From: Mesorhizobium terrae
GTDB taxonomy: Bacteria; Pseudomonadota; Alphaproteobacteria; Rhizobiales; Rhizobiaceae
Direction: 5' to 3'
Assembly: GCF_008727715.1 (NCBI RefSeq)
Contig: NZ_CP044218.1
Span: 1,736,001-1,800,000 of the forward strand
DNA: 64,000 nt
The position numbers and the translations under genes were made by a program. Below, piece after piece: positions 55,647 to 64,000 of the stretch (its first letter is position 1; each line of letters begins with the position of its first letter). Under the pieces are notes generated by a model that had not been told where the DNA came from, ran no database searches, and saw only the letters and a program-made list of their open reading frames with translations.

Positions 55647-56498
55647 ATGGCGTTGCTGGAAATCAAGAACCTGACGGTCTCGTTCGACACATCGAGCGGA
55701 CCGTTCATGGCGGTGAAGGGCATCGACCTTGCGATCGAACCGCGCGAAGTGCTGGCGATCGTCGGCGAATCCGGCTCGGGCAAGTCGGTCTCGATGCTGG
55801 CGGTGATGGGCCTGTTGCCGCCCTCGGCTACGGTCAAGGCGGACCGCATGAGCTTCAACGGCGTCGACCTGCTCGGCCTCGACGCGGCCGAGCGCCGCAA
55901 GATCGTCGGCAAGGACATCTCGATGATCTTCCAGGAGCCGATCGCCAGCCTGAACCCGTGCTTTACGGCCGGCTACCAGATCGAGGAAGTGCTGCGCGTG
56001 CATATGGGCATGGACCGCGTCCAGCGCCGCGCCCGCGCCATCGAACTCCTGACCCTGGTCGGCATTCCCGAACCGGAGGAGCGGCTCAATTCCTTCCCGC
56101 ACCAGATGTCGGGCGGCCAGTGCCAGCGCATCATGATCGCCATGGCGATCGCCTGCAATCCGAAGCTTTTGATCGCCGACGAGCCGACCACCGCGCTAGA
56201 CGTCACCATCCAGAAGCAGATCCTCGACCTTCTGGTCCGCCTGCAGGCCGAATACGGCATGGGGCTGATCATGATCACCCACAATATGGGCGTGGTCGCC
56301 GAAACGGCGGACCGCGTCATCGTGCAATACAAGGGCACGAAGATGGAAGAGGCCGACGTGTTGTCGCTGTTCGAAAACCCGAAGAGCAACTACACGCGCG
56401 CGCTGCTTTCGGCGCTGCCGGACAATGCCACCGGCGACCGGCTGCCGACCGTCTCCGACATGCTCTTCGAGCCCGCTATTTCGGGAGCCGCCTCATGA
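55647..56498 (+). CDS. dppD: Dipeptide ABC transporter ATP-binding protein DppD
   Basis: A 283-residue ABC ATPase. Walker A is [10 protein letters not shown] near residue 40, the Q-loop is [12 protein letters not shown], the signature is [10 protein letters not shown] (a Cys in place of the usual Arg) and Walker B is [14 protein letters not shown]. The C-terminus is shorter than in E. coli DppD, ending about 20 residues after the [10 protein letters not shown] segment, so the oligopeptide-specific C-terminal extension is minimal. It starts one base after dppC, and its stop overlaps dppF by four bases. Confidence 0.94.
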   Translation: MALLEIKNLTVSFDTSSGPFMAVKGIDLAIEPREVLAIVGESGSGKSVSMLAVMGLLPPSATVKADRMSFNGVDLLGLDAAERRKIVGKDISMIFQEPIASLNPCFTAGYQIEEVLRVHMGMDRVQRRARAIELLTLVGIPEPEERLNSFPHQMSGGQCQRIMIAMAIACNPKLLIADEPTTALDVTIQKQILDLLVRLQAEYGMGLIMITHNMGVVAETADRVIVQYKGTKMEEADVLSLFENPKSNYTRALLSALPDNATGDRLPTVSDMLFEPAISGAAS

Positions 56499-57322
56499 CC
56501 GTCGTCGTCGAAGGAAAGACCATCAAGCGCGACTACCATGTCGGTGGCGGCATGTTCCGGCCGGCCCGCACCGTGCATGCGGTCAAGGGCGTGTCGTTCT
56601 CGGTCGAGAAGGGCAAGACGCTGGCCATCGTCGGCGAATCCGGCTGCGGCAAGTCCACGCTGGCACGCATCATCACGCTGATCGACGCGCCGACCGCCGG
56701 CGAGCTGTTCATCGACGGCAACAAGGTCGACATCGCCAAGGACGGCCTGTCCAAGGAGATGCGCCGCAAGGTGCAGATCGTGTTCCAGAACCCCTACGGG
56801 TCGCTCAACCCGCGCCAGAAGATCGGCGATATCCTGGGCGAACCGCTGGTCATCAACACCGACGTTCCGGCTTCCGAACGGCGCGACCGCGCCATGGCGA
56901 TGCTGAAGAAGGTCGGCCTCGGCCCCGAGCACTACAACCGCTACCCGCACATGTTCTCGGGCGGCCAGCGCCAGCGCATCGCGATCGCGCGCGCGCTGAT
57001 GCTGAATCCGAGCCTGCTGGTGCTGGACGAGCCGGTCTCCGCGCTCGATCTTTCGGTGCAGGCGCAAGTGCTCAATCTGCTCGCCGACCTGCAGGACGAA
57101 TTCCAGCTGACCTATGTCTTCATCAGCCACGATCTGTCGGTGGTGCGCTACATCGCCGACGATGTCATGGTGATGTATTTCGGCGAGGCGGTCGAATACG
57201 GCTCGCGCGAAGAGGTCTTCGCCAACCCTCAGCACAGCTACACCAAGACGCTGTTCGCCGCGACGCCGCGTGCCGATGTCGAAAGCATCAAGGCAAGGTT
57301 GGCTCGCAAGAAGGCGGCCTGA
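56495..57322 (+). CDS. dppF: Dipeptide ABC transporter ATP-binding protein DppF
   Basis: A 275-residue ABC ATPase, the partner of DppD. Walker A is GESGCGKSTLARI, signature [15 protein letters not shown], Walker B LLVLDEPVSALDLS, with TYVFISHDLSVVRYI after it. The N-terminus TIKRDYHVGGGMFRPARTVH is the usual DppF strand and loop. The ATG at 56495 overlaps dppD by four bases. It ends the dpp operon; hrpB starts 86 bp further on. Confidence 0.94.
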   Translation: MTVVVEGKTIKRDYHVGGGMFRPARTVHAVKGVSFSVEKGKTLAIVGESGCGKSTLARIITLIDAPTAGELFIDGNKVDIAKDGLSKEMRRKVQIVFQNPYGSLNPRQKIGDILGEPLVINTDVPASERRDRAMAMLKKVGLGPEHYNRYPHMFSGGQRQRIAIARALMLNPSLLVLDEPVSALDLSVQAQVLNLLADLQDEFQLTYVFISHDLSVVRYIADDVMVMYFGEAVEYGSREEVFANPQHSYTKTLFAATPRADVESIKARLARKKAA

Positions 57323-57408
57323 GGGCCGCTCTTCGTGCTTGCGCGACCGGACACCGTGAACCGCGTCGGCCTGCGCGCCGTCGCGGCTGACATGCGGTCG
57401 TCGTCCCC

Positions 57409-59865
57409 ATGATTGCAGCCACCTTACCTGATCTTCCCGTCACCGCGGTGCTGCCGGCGCTGGCCGACGCGCTCGCCGGCAAAAACAGTGCCGTGCTGGT
57501 GGCGCCGCCCGGCGCCGGCAAGACGACGCTGGTGCCGCTTGCCCTGCTCGACGCGCCCTGGCTCGGTTCCGGCAAGATCGTGCTTCTGGAGCCGCGGCGG
57601 CTCGCCGCGCGCGCTGCGGCCAGGCGCATGGCCGCCCTGCTTGGCGAAGAGCCCGGCGGCACGGTCGGCTATGCCATGCGCATGGAGAACCGTACCTCGG
57701 CCAGGACACGCATCCTCGTCGTCACGGAAGGTGTTCTGGCCCGCATGATCCTCGACGACCCGGAGCTGCCGGGTGTCTCGGCGGTGATCTTCGACGAATT
57801 CCACGAGCGCTCGCTGGACGGCGATTTCGGGCTGGCGCTGGCACTCGACGTGCAGGGCGCGCTGCGGGCGGACCTGCGCCTTCTGGTGATGTCGGCGACG
57901 CTGGACGGCGCGCGCGTCGCCAGGCTCCTGTCCGGTGCCCCGGTGATCGAAAGCGAGGGCCGCAGTTTCCCGGTCGATATCCGCTATCAGGAGCGCGCCG
58001 GCGGCGTGCCCATCGAGGAGGCGACGGTTAAAGCCATCCGCGCGGCGCTCGCCGACGAGACCGGCAGCGTGCTTGCCTTCCTGCCCGGACAACGCGAGAT
58101 CGAACGCACGGCCGAGCAACTCGCCGGCCGCGTCGGCGCGGACACCGACGTCGTGCCGCTTTACGGCCAGCTCGACGGCAAGGCACAGGACGCCGCTATT
58201 CGCCCGGCGGCAGAAGGGCGGCGCAAAGTGGTGTTGGCCACCGCTATCGCGGAAACCTCGATCACCATCGACGGCGTGCGCGTCGTCATCGATTCCGGCC
58301 TGTCACGACTGCCGAAATACGAACCGGCCAGCGGCCTGACCCGGCTGGAGACGGTGCGCGCCTCGCGCGCCTCGGCCGACCAGCGCGCCGGTCGCGCCGG
58401 CCGTACCCAGCCGGGCGTCGCCATCCGCTTGTGGCGGGCCGAGCAGACCGCGGCGCTGCCAGCCTTCACGCCGCCGGAAATCCTCGAAGCGGACCTCTCG
58501 GGGCTGATGCTGGACTGCGCCGCATTCGGTGTCGCCGATCCCGCCAGCCTCGCCTTTCTGGACACGCCGCCGGCCCCGGCACTGGCCGAGGCGCGCGCGC
58601 TGCTCAAGGCACTGCATGCCATCGATGACAGCGGGCGGCTGACGCAATCCGGTGCCGCCATGCGCAAGCTGGCACTGCCGGTCCGACTCGCCCACATGGT
58701 TGCCGAGGCGGGTCCTGGCCGCGCGCAGGATGCGGCCCGGCTCGCCGTCCTGCTCACGGAACGCGGTCTGGGCGGTGACAGCGCCGATCTCGAACGGCGG
58801 CTGATGCGCTTCGCCTCGGATCGTTCGCCACGCGCCAATGCGGCGCGCCAGCTGGCGGATCGACTGGCGCGCACGGTCTCGTCGGCCGGACACGAAGCCG
58901 GCACGGCCGGCGCCCTGCTTATCAACGCCTGGCCCGACCGCGTCGCCAAGGCGCGCGGCGAGCGTGGCCGCTTCGTGCTCGCCAATGGTTCCGGCGCGAT
59001 GCTCGACGGTGCCGACCCGCTCGCCGGAGAACCCTTCCTCGTCGTGGCCGACCTGCAGGGCAAGGCGCAGAATGCACGCATCACCGCGGCGGCAGCAGCC
59101 AGCGAGACGGAAATCCGCGACGCGCTCGCCGACCGCGTCGAGAGCCGGCGCGAAACCAGCTTCGACCGCGACAGGCGCGTGGTGCGCGTGCGCGAGACGG
59201 TTCGGCTCGGCGCCATCGTGTTGGCGGAGCGGATGCTGCCGGCCCCGTCCGGCGCCGACGCCGACCGCGCCATTCTCGATGCCCTGCGCGAACACGGGTT
59301 GACGCTGCTGCCCTGGAACAAGGAAGCGGAGACCATGCGCAACCGCCTCGCCTGGCTGCACCGCGGCCTTGGCGCGCCCTGGCCGGAGATGAGCGAGGCG
59401 GCGCTGATCGAAAGACTGGACGACTGGCTGGCCCCCTTCCTCACCGGCAAGGCTTCATTCGATGCGATTTCAGGTGCGGCGCTGATCGACGGATTGACCA
59501 GCCTGGTGCCGCACGACCTGCAGCGCCGGATCGATGCGCTGGCGCCGACCCATTTCGACGCGCCCTCCGGCAGCCGTGTTCCCATTCGCTACGATGGCGA
59601 GGCGCCGGTGCTGGCGATCCGCGTGCAGGAACTTTTCGGCCTCGGCCGTCATCCTTCGATCGCCAACGACACGGTGCCGTTGACGCTGGAACTGTTGTCG
59701 CCGGCACACCGGCCGATCCAGACGACCAGGGATCTGCCCGGTTTCTGGCGCGGTTCCTGGGCCGATGTGCGTTCGGACATGCGCGGCCGCTACCCCAGGC
59801 ATGTCTGGCCGGAAAACCCGCTCGAGGCAGCCGCCACCAGCCGCGCCAAGCCACGCGGCACCTGA
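57409..59865 (+). CDS. hrpB: ATP-dependent helicase HrpB
   Basis: An 818-residue DEAH-type helicase. Motif I is VAPPGAGKTTLVPLALL, motif II is IFDEFHERSLDGD (a DEFH variant typical of HrpB), motif III is LLVMSATLDG and motif VI is ADQRAGRAGRTQPGVAIRLW. The C-terminal HrpB-specific region (about residues 680-810) contains FRGSWADVRSDMRGRYPRHVW-like sequence at the end. Length matches the family. HrpB's cellular role is poorly defined; E. coli hrpB mutants have no strong phenotype. The ATG at 57409 is eight codons before the helicase core begins. Confidence 0.93.
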   Translation: MIAATLPDLPVTAVLPALADALAGKNSAVLVAPPGAGKTTLVPLALLDAPWLGSGKIVLLEPRRLAARAAARRMAALLGEEPGGTVGYAMRMENRTSARTRILVVTEGVLARMILDDPELPGVSAVIFDEFHERSLDGDFGLALALDVQGALRADLRLLVMSATLDGARVARLLSGAPVIESEGRSFPVDIRYQERAGGVPIEEATVKAIRAALADETGSVLAFLPGQREIERTAEQLAGRVGADTDVVPLYGQLDGKAQDAAIRPAAEGRRKVVLATAIAETSITIDGVRVVIDSGLSRLPKYEPASGLTRLETVRASRASADQRAGRAGRTQPGVAIRLWRAEQTAALPAFTPPEILEADLSGLMLDCAAFGVADPASLAFLDTPPAPALAEARALLKALHAIDDSGRLTQSGAAMRKLALPVRLAHMVAEAGPGRAQDAARLAVLLTERGLGGDSADLERRLMRFASDRSPRANAARQLADRLARTVSSAGHEAGTAGALLINAWPDRVAKARGERGRFVLANGSGAMLDGADPLAGEPFLVVADLQGKAQNARITAAAAASETEIRDALADRVESRRETSFDRDRRVVRVRETVRLGAIVLAERMLPAPSGADADRAILDALREHGLTLLPWNKEAETMRNRLAWLHRGLGAPWPEMSEAALIERLDDWLAPFLTGKASFDAISGAALIDGLTSLVPHDLQRRIDALAPTHFDAPSGSRVPIRYDGEAPVLAIRVQELFGLGRHPSIANDTVPLTLELLSPAHRPIQTTRDLPGFWRGSWADVRSDMRGRYPRHVWPENPLEAAATSRAKPRGT

Positions 59866-59911
59866 ACGACCGCTCCGAACTGGCGCCGTCCCCGCCCGCG
59901 CGATAGAAGGC

Positions 59912-61243
59912 ATGATGATCAGTTTCCAGCGCTCCCCCGACTTCCAACCCACCGAACGCCTGCGGCTCAACACGCTGATCAGGCTGCGCTGGCTGGCCAT
60001 CGTCGGCCAGAGCATCACCGTGCTGGTCGTCGCCTATGCGCTGAATTTTCCGCTGCCGGTCAGCTATTGCTTCACGCTGATCGCCTGCTCGGCCTGGATG
60101 AACCTGTTCCTGGCCTTCCGCTACCCGGCGGCGCACCGGCTGACACCGCCCGCCGCGTTCGGCATCCTGGTCTTCGACGGGTTCCAGCTCACCGGCCTGC
60201 TCTACCTCACCGGCGGCCTGACCAACCCGTTCGCGCTCCTGCTCACCGTCCCGGTCGTCATCTCCGCCACCTCGCTGCCGCTCAAGCTCACCGCCCTGCT
60301 CAGCGTGCTGGTGATGGCGGCGGCAACCTTGCTGGTCTTCATCCACGAACCGCTGCCCTGGCATGAAAACAGCACGCTGGTCATGCCCTTCGTCTATGTC
60401 GCCGGCGTCTGGGTGGCGGTGGTGTGTTCCATCGCCTTCACCGCCATCTACGCTTTCCGCGTCGCTAAAGAAGCCCGCCAGCTCGCCAACGCGCTTGCCG
60501 CCACTGAACTGGTGCTGCAGCGCGAACAGCACCTTTCGGCGCTGGATGGGCTGGCGGCCGCAGCCGCCCACGAACTCGGCACGCCGCTCGCCACCATCAC
60601 TCTGGTCGCGCGCGAGCTGCAGAAGACGCTGGGCAAGGATCCTAAATACGGTGAGGACGTCTCGCTGCTGCGCACGCAGAGCGAACGCTGCCGCGAGATT
60701 CTCAAACGCCTGACCAGCCTTTCCTCCGAGGGCGAACCGCAGCTGGCGCAATTGCCGCTGACCTCGCTGGTCGAGGAAGTGGTTGCCCCGCATCGCGACT
60801 TCGGCATCACCATCACGCTGCACCCCGGCGAATGCATCGGCCCCGAACCGGTCGGCCGGCGCAATCCCGGCGTGATCTACGGGCTCGGCAATCTGGTCGA
60901 GAACGCCGTCGATTTCGCCCGCTCTTCGATCACCGTGCGCTGGGCCTGGAACGATCAGCGCGTGGCGGTGTCGATCACTGACGACGGGCCGGGCTTCCCG
61001 CCCGAGATCATCGACCGGATCGGCGAGCCCTATATGTCGACCAGGCAGGGCGCGGAGCGCGGCGGCGGGCTGGGTCTCGGCCTGTTCATCGCCAAGACGC
61101 TGATCGAACGCTCGGGCGCGGTCATCGATTTCCGCAACTCGGGTGGTCCCGGCGAGGGCGCGCTGGTCAGCATCGACTGGCCGCGCGAGGTGTTCGTCAA
61201 CGCCGAGACCATGATTCCGATCGGTTTCGATGCGGCGGAATAG
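59912..61243 (+). CDS. actS: Redox-sensing histidine kinase ActS/RegB
   Basis: A 443-residue sensor kinase of the RegB/PrrB/ActS family. Residues about 25-185 hold six membrane helices with the quinone-site motif GGLTNPF (101-107). The H-box AAAAHELGTPLATI contains the phospho-accepting His220, and the conserved redox-active cysteine is Cys260 in QSERCREILKRL. The ATPase domain carries NLVENAVDFA, ITDDGPGFP and the glycine-rich GGGLGLGLFIA. The ATG at 59912 opens MMISFQRSPD; an alternative ATG is the next codon. Together with ActR it controls redox, acid tolerance and carbon or nitrogen fixation genes in related bacteria. Confidence 0.95.
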   Translation: MMISFQRSPDFQPTERLRLNTLIRLRWLAIVGQSITVLVVAYALNFPLPVSYCFTLIACSAWMNLFLAFRYPAAHRLTPPAAFGILVFDGFQLTGLLYLTGGLTNPFALLLTVPVVISATSLPLKLTALLSVLVMAAATLLVFIHEPLPWHENSTLVMPFVYVAGVWVAVVCSIAFTAIYAFRVAKEARQLANALAATELVLQREQHLSALDGLAAAAAHELGTPLATITLVARELQKTLGKDPKYGEDVSLLRTQSERCREILKRLTSLSSEGEPQLAQLPLTSLVEEVVAPHRDFGITITLHPGECIGPEPVGRRNPGVIYGLGNLVENAVDFARSSITVRWAWNDQRVAVSITDDGPGFPPEIIDRIGEPYMSTRQGAERGGGLGLGLFIAKTLIERSGAVIDFRNSGGPGEGALVSIDWPREVFVNAETMIPIGFDAAE

Positions 61244-61251
61244 CGCAGAAA

Positions 61252-61268
61252 CGCCACAAATCGTGGCG
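61252..61268 (+). promoter_or_regulatory. Short palindrome between actS and actR
   Basis: CGCCAC-aaatc-GTGGCG lies just after the actS stop and about 80 bp before actR. It could be an mRNA hairpin or a regulator site for actR; a T run is lacking. Confidence 0.3.
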
Positions 61269-61347
61269 AAAACCTGCTCAAAATTGGACAATTCGGGCGC
61301 AATCGCTATATCTGGGCCAAAAGCCAAGAAGAAGGACAAAACAGATC

Positions 61348-61911
61348 ATGAGCGTTGAAGATGCCCATGGCGGCATGGTGACGGGCGACGACATATCCCT
61401 GCTGATCGTCGAGGACGACAAGCCGTTTCTCACCCGTCTCGCCCGCGCCATGGAAGGCCGCGGTTTCCAGGTCGATACCGCCGAAAGCGTCGAGGAAGCC
61501 CTCGTCAAGGCACGCGCGCATCCACCGGCCTATGCGGTGGTGGACATGCGGCTCGGCGACGGCAGCGGGCTCGACGTAGTCGCAGCCATCCGGGAAAAGC
61601 GGGCCGACGCGCGCGCCATCATCCTGACCGGCTACGGCAACATCGCCACGGCGGTGACGGCGGTGAAGCTCGGCGCAGTCGACTATCTGTCGAAACCCGC
61701 CGATGCCGACGACATCTTCGCGGCCCTGACCCGTAGCGGCAGCGAGCGCGCCGCCCCGCCCGAGAACCCGATGTCGGCGGATCGCGTGCGCTGGGAACAC
61801 ATCCAGCGTGTCTATGAAATGTGCGAGCGCAACGTCTCGGAAACCGCCCGGCGGCTCAACATGCACCGCCGCACGCTGCAGCGCATCCTGGCCAAGCGCG
61901 CGCCGCGCTGA
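61348..61911 (+). CDS. actR: Response regulator ActR/RegA
   Basis: A 187-residue NtrC-like short response regulator. The receiver domain (about 15-130) has the acidic pair in VEDDKPFLTR, phospho-accepting Asp66 in VVDMRLGDGSG and the conserved Lys in YLSKPADADD. The C-terminus is a Fis-type HTH, NVSETARRLNMHRRTLQRIL, almost invariant in the RegA family. It follows actS by 104 bp and is its cognate partner. No sigma-54 AAA domain is present. Confidence 0.95.
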   Translation: MSVEDAHGGMVTGDDISLLIVEDDKPFLTRLARAMEGRGFQVDTAESVEEALVKARAHPPAYAVVDMRLGDGSGLDVVAAIREKRADARAIILTGYGNIATAVTAVKLGAVDYLSKPADADDIFAALTRSGSERAAPPENPMSADRVRWEHIQRVYEMCERNVSETARRLNMHRRTLQRILAKRAPR

Positions 61912-62030
61912 TCGGCCGGAAAAACACGCGAAAACCGGACTTTATGGTCGCAGCCTGCCCGGCCTTGCTTGCCGGGCGCGGCCGCGTTCGGCATGATCGC
62001 CCCTGAACGGCAACGATGGCAGGAGCAGAC

Positions 62031-63224
62031 ATGGCGAATGACAACCGGCGATCGGTTTCGGTCTTCCGCGAGTTTCTCGATGGCGAAGCCGCCGGCGGCA
62101 TCATCCTCATCGCGGCTGCCGCGCTTGCGTTGATCGTCGCCAATTCGCCGCTGGCCGAAACCTATTTCGCCGCGCTGCACGCCTATCTCGGTCCGCTCAG
62201 CCTGCTGCACTGGATCAACGATGCGCTGATGGCCGTCTTCTTCCTACTCGTCGGGCTGGAGATCAAACGCGAGGTGCTTGACGGGCAGCTCTCCACCTGG
62301 CCGCGCCGCATGCTGCCGGGCATCGCGGCGGCCGGCGGCATGGCGGTGCCGGCTCTGGTCTATGTCGCCATCAACCGCGACAACGCCGCCGCCCTTCCCG
62401 GCTGGGCGATCCCGACCGCCACCGACATCGCCTTCGCGCTCGGCGTGTTGTCGCTACTCGGCAACCGCGTGCCGGCGTCGCTGAAGGTATTCCTGACCGC
62501 ACTCGCCATCATCGATGACCTTGGCGCGGTCGTCATCATCGCGCTGTTCTATACGAGCGGCCTGTCGTTCATTTATCTCGCGGCGGCGCTGGCCGTCATT
62601 GTCGTCCTTGTCGTGCTCAACCGCATGGGCGTGCTGTCGCTGATACCCTATCTGGTGCTCGGCGTCGTGCTGTGGGTCCTGGTGCTGAAATCGGGCGTGC
62701 ATGCGACGCTGGCAGGCGTGGCACTGGCGCTGACCATCCCGCTCAAGGCGACACCCGGCATTGCCCACGATCTGGAGCATTCGCCGCTGCACCAGCTGGA
62801 ACACGCGCTGCACCGCTTCGTGCCGCTGATCATCATCCCCATTTTCGGCTTCGCCAATGCCGGCGTCTCATTGGCTGGCCTGACACCGGCCGCGCTGGTC
62901 GAACCGCTGACGCTCGGCGTCGCGGCGGGGCTTGTCCTCGGCAAGCTGGTGGGGGTGCTCGGCGCGTCGGCCTTGGCCATCAAGCTCGGCCTCGCCGATC
63001 TGCCGATGCGCGCCGGCTGGATGCACATGACCGGCATTGCGCTGCTATGCGGCATCGGCTTCACGATGAGCCTGTTCATCGGCCTGCTCGCCTTCGCCAA
63101 CAGTCCCGAGCTGCAGGATGCGGTCAAGGTCGGCATCCTGGCCGGCTCGCTGATCGCGGCACTTGGCGGCGCGGCGCTGCTGATGGCCGCGCCCAGCGTC
63201 GCCGATCACGGCGAGGACGAATAA
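62031..63224 (+). CDS. nhaA: Na+/H+ antiporter NhaA
   Basis: A 397-residue antiporter exchanging internal Na+ for external protons, with about twelve helices. The ion-binding aspartates are in [20 protein letters not shown], and [20 protein letters not shown] is the helix IV region; [14 protein letters not shown] closes the fold. AGGAG lies six bases before the ATG at 62031, so the five-codon extension to 62016 is less likely. It stands beyond actR on the same strand and is followed by a terminator. Confidence 0.94.
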   Translation: MANDNRRSVSVFREFLDGEAAGGIILIAAAALALIVANSPLAETYFAALHAYLGPLSLLHWINDALMAVFFLLVGLEIKREVLDGQLSTWPRRMLPGIAAAGGMAVPALVYVAINRDNAAALPGWAIPTATDIAFALGVLSLLGNRVPASLKVFLTALAIIDDLGAVVIIALFYTSGLSFIYLAAALAVIVVLVVLNRMGVLSLIPYLVLGVVLWVLVLKSGVHATLAGVALALTIPLKATPGIAHDLEHSPLHQLEHALHRFVPLIIIPIFGFANAGVSLAGLTPAALVEPLTLGVAAGLVLGKLVGVLGASALAIKLGLADLPMRAGWMHMTGIALLCGIGFTMSLFIGLLAFANSPELQDAVKVGILAGSLIAALGGAALLMAAPSVADHGEDE

Positions 63225-63237
63225 ACCAGGTCCGAAT

Positions 63238-63281
63238 GAAAAAGGCCGGGGTGTCCTATTGGAAACGCCGGCCTTTTGTTT
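63238..63281 (+). terminator. Rho-independent terminator after nhaA
   Basis: A stem built on AAAAGGCCGG...CCGGCCTTTT with small mismatches and a TATT loop is followed by TTTTGTTTT, 14 bp after the nhaA stop. Its A-tract may let it act on minus-strand transcripts as well. Confidence 0.82.
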
Positions 63282-63331
63282 TGAAATCGGTTCGTGCGGC
63301 GACCACCCGCACGGGCAGGCCGCCATGATCC

Positions 63332-63415
63332 TCAGGCTGGAGCGGTCTCCAGAAGCACGGCGACCAGCATGCCGGCGGCCATCAGCGCCAGGATCACCTT
63401 TTTCATCATGTTCAT
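63332..63415 (-). CDS. Possible 27-residue membrane peptide downstream of the copper ATPase gene
   Basis: A 28-codon frame that opens MNMMKKVILALM and ends LLETAPA, consisting of one basic-plus-hydrophobic helix. It has one of the best ribosome-binding sites in the window: AAGGAGA six bases before the ATG. It lies 93 bp after the P1B ATPase stop on the same strand, so it could be an accessory small protein of copper efflux, or a leader-like peptide. Nothing proves it is made. Confidence 0.45.
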   Translation of the reverse strand: MNMMKKVILALMAAGMLVAVLLETAPA

Positions 63416-63486
63416 GCGAATCTCCTTTTTGCCGTCCCTAAGTGGGGCCTGCGGCGCCGCTCGTCCAGAGGTACCGGCGCCACAGC

Positions 63487-63508
63487 CTAGAGTTTCAAGC
63501 AACTCAGC

Positions 63509-63522
<14 letters not shown>
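63487..63522. repeat. Tandem repeat at the 3' end of the copper ATPase gene
   Basis: CCTAGAGTTTCAAGC (63487-63501) and CCTAAAGTTTCAAGC (63508-63522) are near-identical, 21 bp apart. The inner copy carries the gene's stop codon; the outer copy is a duplicate of the gene's last codons. Confidence 0.6.

Positions 63523-64000
<478 letters not shown>

Overview
The window is a GC-rich, gene-dense chromosomal segment of an alphaproteobacterium of the Rhizobiales, most likely Mesorhizobium or a close relative. This is an inference from gene content and order: dapD/dapE with truA-fmt-def-rmuC, an ActS/ActR (RegB/RegA) pair, a CycM-like anchored cytochrome c next to kdsB and pheA, two complete peptide ABC systems, and two copies of a rhizobial-type palindromic intergenic repeat. 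No phage, insertion sequence, CRISPR array or tRNA was seen. One RNA gene is clear: the small SRP RNA (ffs), beside dnaX.

Layout. 1-14.2 kb: housekeeping genes for lysine/peptidoglycan precursor synthesis (dapD, dapE), panE, a GGDEF cyclase, truA, fmt, def and rmuC, with an MFS exporter and a divergent Lrp-type regulator set among them. 14.2-16.6 kb: small genes, including a GFA-family protein, a 41-residue basic protein, a Gdx/SugE-type guanidinium exporter, a decayed LuxR-type remnant and a Crp-family regulator. 16.7-22.9 kb: a 1441-residue fusion of a cytochrome P450 to a DyP-type peroxidase through a membrane-anchored middle part, preceded on the same strand by a class III nucleotide cyclase. 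A near-consensus CRP site lies between cyclase and fusion gene, and the Crp-like gene is convergent with the fusion. Together they look like a cAMP-controlled oxidation module, the least familiar item in the window.

23.2-28 kb: an amino-acid or amine utilisation cluster with an orphan peptide-type binding protein, a creatininase-family amidohydrolase, an XRE-cupin regulator with a palindromic operator region, and a D-arginine dehydrogenase-like flavoenzyme. 28-39.8 kb: a DUF6481 coiled-coil protein, a luciferase-like oxidoreductase, then ffs-dnaX-ybaB-cell wall hydrolase-recR-lytic transglycosylase on the minus strand, HIT, nudC, ridA, pheA, kdsB and cytochrome c. 40-47.6 kb: the yejA-yejA2-yejB-yejE-yejF importer, whose two binding proteins carry Sec-like and Tat-like signals. 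47.7-51.6 kb: ghrA, a small lipoprotein and a long-chain acyl-CoA ligase with a 250-residue histone H1-like tail. 52-57.3 kb: the dppABCDF importer. 57.4-64 kb: hrpB, actS-actR, nhaA, a possible 27-residue membrane peptide and the 3' end of a copper-type P1B ATPase cut by the window edge.
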